Source of the DNA: Planomicrobium soli
GTDB taxonomy: Bacteria; Bacillota; Bacilli; Bacillales_A; Planococcaceae
Direction of reading: 5' to 3'
NCBI RefSeq assembly: GCF_003014655.1
Contig: NZ_PYAT01000004.1
Span: forward strand, 62,001-126,000
DNA length: 64,000 nucleotides
Made by a program: the position numbers and the translations under genes. The notes below the pieces were generated by a model that had not been told where the DNA came from, ran no database searches, and saw only the letters and a program-made list of their open reading frames with translations. Shown one piece after another: positions 61,110 through 64,000 of the stretch; position 1 is the first letter of the stretch; each line of letters starts with the position of its first letter.

Positions 61110-61235
61110 GCTGGAAATATTTGCTTCATGAAGTTTTACGGTTTCTACATGAACTATTTCACTTCTATCATGACGAAGCAAGCTTCCTACATGAATTTTC
61201 CGAACGCCATCATGAACTACTCCAAGCCTCAAGAT
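61110..61235 (+). repeat. 21-bp phased CATGAA array 7
   Basis: Cores at 61127, 61148, 61169, 61190 and 61211, all 21 bp apart. Opens GCTGGAAATATTTGCTTCATGAAG about 15 bp after the VanZ terminator. Confidence 0.95.
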
Positions 61236-61292
61236 CAAAAGCTCGAATGGATGCTTTTCGCCAGGCCGAAAAGTGACAACCCCCGTTGCCAA
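61236..61292 (+). other. Hairpin spacer between arrays 7 and 8
   Basis: GGATGCTTTTCGCC followed by AGGCCGAAAAG, a short stem. It matches the inverted spacer at 55176-55235. Confidence 0.8.
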
Positions 61293-61440
61293 AATTTGCT
61301 TCATGAAGTTTTACGGTTTCTACATGAACTATTTCGTTTCTATCATGACGAAGCAAGCTTCCTGCATGAACTTTCCGAACTCCATCATGAACTACTTGAG
61401 CCCTAACAGGCAAAGCGCAACTTTCTACAGAAATTTGCAA
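61285..61440 (+). repeat. 21-bp phased CATGAA array 8
   Basis: Cores at 61302, 61323, 61344, 61365 and 61386, with weaker ones at 61407 and 61428, all 21 bp apart. Opens TTGCCAAAATTTGCTTCATGAAG. It is almost identical to array 7 over its first four units. Confidence 0.95.
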
Positions 61441-61578
61441 TCCTCATATAAAAATCTCCTCTCCATCATTAAATTCGAAATTATCAAATTATTACTAATA
61501 ACTTTCCTAATTTTGTGTTATTATGCGGTTAATGATACTTTTATGCTCGCAGTAATCCAATATTGAGGGGGTCTCACA

Positions 61579-64000
61579 GTGAGAGTGTGGCGGACGTTTT
61601 TATTGATAACTTTAGTATTTTTACTCGTAGTAGGTGCTGGGCTGACAGGAATTTCGGTGAAGTCTGCGGCGTCGGAAACAAAGGAACCAAAGGCGACAAT
61701 TTCGCAGGAGTTGCTGAAACCGGAAGATCCGAATGAAAAAGTCCGGGTCATCGTCGAGCTTGAAGGAGCACCGGCAATCAGCAGTGCGACAAAACAAGGT
61801 GTGCTTTACAAAGCGATGCCTGATTCCACCAAAGAAAATCTGGAAGCGGCCATCGCAGCTAAGCAAAAAACCGTCAAAGCCGCCATCACAAAAGCGGCAC
61901 CGGGCACCACGTATCTAGAAAGTTTTTCTGCGGTCTTTAACGGATTTTCAGCAGAACTTGAAGCAAAGCAAGTAGAAAAAATCGCCCAGCAAAAAGGGGT
62001 TAAAGCTATCTACAAGGCCACTGAATACAAACGGCCCGAAGTGGAGCCTGAAATGATCCACTCCAAGGAACTTGTCCAAGCTCAAAGAGTTTGGAATGAT
62101 TATGATGTGCGGGGCGAAGGGACGGTTGTCGGCATCATCGATACCGGAATCGATCCGACACATAAAGACATGATTCTGAGCGATAGCACGACACCGGAAC
62201 TGACCCAAGCGGAAGTGGAAGGTCTTTTAGCCGATAATACACTCACAAACGGCAAGTTTTTTACAGAAAAAGTGCCATTTGGCTATAACTACATGGATGG
62301 CAATAATGAAATCCGTGACAGCGGACAAGGCGCAACGATGCATGGCATGCACGTCGCTGGAACTGTCGGTGCGAACGGCAACGAAGAAACTGGCGGCGTC
62401 AAAGGTGTAGCGCCTGAAACACAGTTGCTGGCCCTGAAAGTTTTCTCTGACGATCCACTATACAATTCCACATACGGTGACATTTACATCAAAGCGGTCG
62501 ATGATGCCATCAAACTTGGAGCAGACGTCGTCAATATGTCGATTGGTGCGACAGCCGGCTTTGTTGATTCATCAGACCCAGAGCAGCAGGCAGTCGAACG
62601 CGCAACGGACAATGGCATACTTGTTTCCGTCTCTGCCGGGAACTCGAATATGTTCGGTGCAGGCTTTGCACCGCCGCTCGCTGCCAACCAGGATTACGGA
62701 TTGACCGGTTCACCGAGCGTTTCCTACGATTCATTCGGTGTGGCTTCGTTTGAAAACAGCCGGATTACCGCAAAAAGCTTCGCGAAAACCATAAACGGGG
62801 GGGATGCGGGGCGCAGCATTTATTTTCTGGCTAACGATGTTGATCCTGAAGGGCTTCCGCAAGACTCTTACCCGGTTTTGGATGCAGGACTCGGCAAAAC
62901 CGAGGAATTCCAAGGCAAGGATTTTGTTAATAAATTCGCGCTGATCTCTCGCGGCGAGATTACATTCGCACAAAAAGCATTGAATGCGCAAGCGGCCGGT
63001 GCAATCGGCGTCATCATCTACAATAACGTGCCAGGGGTAATCGGTATGGCTGGCGATCCGGCAATCCGGATTCCATTTCTGTCAATTTTGCAGAACGATG
63101 GATTGGAAATGAAAGCAGCGCTGACTGCCGGAAGCGAAGTGGCAGTTGCGTTTGATGGCGAGTATTTGGATGTGCCGAGCCCGACAGCCGGCAAGATGAG
63201 CGATTTCACATCCTGGGGGCCGACACCGAATCTGGACTTTAAGCCGGAAATCACCGCTCCAGGCGGCAACATTTTCTCGACGCTGAATGATAACCGGTAC
63301 GGGCTCATGAGCGGAACGTCGATGGCGGCTCCGCATGTTTCCGGAGGCGCGGCGCTGCTATTCCAGCGTTTGCAGGATGAACTGAAGACGGATGGAGTAG
63401 AGCGCGTGCAATACGCAAAAAATCTGATGATGAACACAGCAAATCCAATTGAATTTGCAGAAGGCCAATTGGTATCGCCAAGGCGCCAAGGAGCAGGCCT
63501 CATGCAGTTGCACGATGCATTAGAAGCTAAAGCCATGGTTAGCGACAAAGCAACCGGCGAAGCGAAAGTGGCGTTAAAAGAAATTGCCGATAACCGGTTG
63601 TCATTTACACTGGTCGCTAAAAATTTCTCGGCTGACGCGGCCACCTATAACGTTGCACTTAATGTCCAAGTAGATAAAACGATGAACGGAGGCGGCACCC
63701 GTTTTGTTACCAACCCGAACACTCTTGGTTCGGATAATATCACCGGGGCAGTATCCATAACAGCACCGCAAGCGGTGTCCATTCCGGCAAACGGTGAAGT
63801 GGAAATTCCGGTTTCCATCGATTTGTCCGCTGTCAGTGACCAGCTGAAAACGGTCTTTACAAACGGCTTTTTCGTGGACGGCTTTGTCACATTGACCGAT
63901 GCGAATGAAGAAGTGACCGGAAACCCGGCCCTTGTCGTCCCGTATTTCGGTTTTAACGGAAATTGGAACGCTGCCGATATTTTTGACGAATTCGCCTGGG
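61579..64000 (+). CDS. Secreted subtilisin-like serine protease (S8, Vpr/lactocepin-like), 3' truncated by window edge
   Basis: GTG start with GAGGGGG 7 bases upstream; the frame stays open for 807 codons to the window end. A signal peptide (RVWRTFLLITLVFLLVVGAG) is followed by an I9-type propeptide (VRVIVELEGAPAIS). The catalytic triad is Asp188 in GIIDTGIDPTHKD, His255 in MHGMHVAGTVG and Ser581 in LMSGTSMAAPHVSGGAALLF. A PA-type insert lies at about 420-510 (INGGDAGRSIYFLANDV .. GAIGVIIYNNVPG). A C-terminal Fn3-like region begins near 640. This is the plan of cell-envelope proteinases; cell-wall anchoring or secretion depends on the missing C terminus. Confidence 0.93.
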   Translation, partial: MRVWRTFLLITLVFLLVVGAGLTGISVKSAASETKEPKATISQELLKPEDPNEKVRVIVELEGAPAISSATKQGVLYKAMPDSTKENLEAAIAAKQKTVKAAITKAAPGTTYLESFSAVFNGFSAELEAKQVEKIAQQKGVKAIYKATEYKRPEVEPEMIHSKELVQAQRVWNDYDVRGEGTVVGIIDTGIDPTHKDMILSDSTTPELTQAEVEGLLADNTLTNGKFFTEKVPFGYNYMDGNNEIRDSGQGATMHGMHVAGTVGANGNEETGGVKGVAPETQLLALKVFSDDPLYNSTYGDIYIKAVDDAIKLGADVVNMSIGATAGFVDSSDPEQQAVERATDNGILVSVSAGNSNMFGAGFAPPLAANQDYGLTGSPSVSYDSFGVASFENSRITAKSFAKTINGGDAGRSIYFLANDVDPEGLPQDSYPVLDAGLGKTEEFQGKDFVNKFALISRGEITFAQKALNAQAAGAIGVIIYNNVPGVIGMAGDPAIRIPFLSILQNDGLEMKAALTAGSEVAVAFDGEYLDVPSPTAGKMSDFTSWGPTPNLDFKPEITAPGGNIFSTLNDNRYGLMSGTSMAAPHVSGGAALLFQRLQDELKTDGVERVQYAKNLMMNTANPIEFAEGQLVSPRRQGAGLMQLHDALEAKAMVSDKATGEAKVALKEIADNRLSFTLVAKNFSADAATYNVALNVQVDKTMNGGGTRFVTNPNTLGSDNITGAVSITAPQAVSIPANGEVEIPVSIDLSAVSDQLKTVFTNGFFVDGFVTLTDANEEVTGNPALVVPYFGFNGNWNAADIFDEFAW

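Noticed and set aside
48421-61440. CRISPR interpretation of the periodic arrays
   Set aside because: Repeat units are only about 8-10 conserved bases in a 21-bp period, far below CRISPR repeat and spacer sizes, and no cas gene is in the window.

Overview
The window is one continuous stretch of a low-to-moderate GC Bacillales chromosome. Gene order follows the Bacillus subtilis rpoE-pyrG-spo0F-fba-murA-rho-prfA-glyA-upp-atp-murA-mbl-fabZ-ssb-ywqA backbone almost gene for gene. Protein sequences, frequent GTG/TTG starts with strong Shine-Dalgarno sites, and the loss of sporulation genes at their usual places (spoIIR; spoIID/spoIIQ/spoIIID) point to a non-sporulating Planococcaceae such as Planococcus or Planomicrobium. 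The genus is inferred from gene content and was not tested by a search.

Layout. 1-6.8 kb: acyl-CoA catabolism (3-hydroxyacyl-CoA dehydrogenase tail, two acyl-CoA dehydrogenases, a TetR regulator, fused B12 mutase IcmF). 7.4-16.1 kb: small membrane protein, rpoE, pyrG with a CTP-type attenuator leader, ywjG, spo0F, fbaA, transaldolase, murA-1, rho, rpmE. 16.3-26.3 kb: tdk, prfA, prmC, tsaC/ywlC, ywlE, rpiB, ywlG, glyA, a PAS-GAF-GGDEF-EAL protein, upp. 26.4-35.6 kb: mnaA and the complete ATP synthase operon atpZ-I-B-E-F-H-A-G-D-C plus a ywzB-like gene. 35.9-45.5 kb: murA-2, mbl, an EpuA-like membrane protein, fabZ, ywpF, ssb, a small coiled-coil gene, and the ywqB-ywqA pair on the minus strand. 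46-64 kb: accessory region with an IDEAL protein, an S66 peptidase, a DUF2187 protein, a YknW/YknX-like pair, an EamA transporter, patA with a RocB-like M20 peptidase, a NERD protein, a dipeptide epimerase/M20/alanine-symporter run, a VanZ protein, and a secreted S8 protease that runs off the right edge.

The least explained signal is in the accessory part. At least eight arrays of a degenerate unit centred on CATGAA recur with an exact 21-bp period between 48.4 and 61.4 kb. Most open with the palindrome CTTCATGAAG. They lie on either strand, each cluster sits directly behind an intrinsic terminator, and two distant pairs share the same 175-nt anchor-to-anchor distance with a hairpin spacer. 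They look like a family of composite intergenic elements with helically phased sites. A second phased repeat (20 bp, three copies) follows the icmF terminator, and two GC-rich dispersed repeat families interrupt conserved operons, including atpG-atpD.

Functionally, the left side links branched-chain and short acyl-CoA breakdown to B12-dependent carbon rearrangement. The core encodes transcription termination, nucleotide salvage and synthesis, cell-wall precursor synthesis and the energy-coupling ATPase. The right side is biased to peptide and murein-peptide breakdown (S66 peptidase, epimerase, two M20 peptidases, S8 protease) with amino-acid transport.
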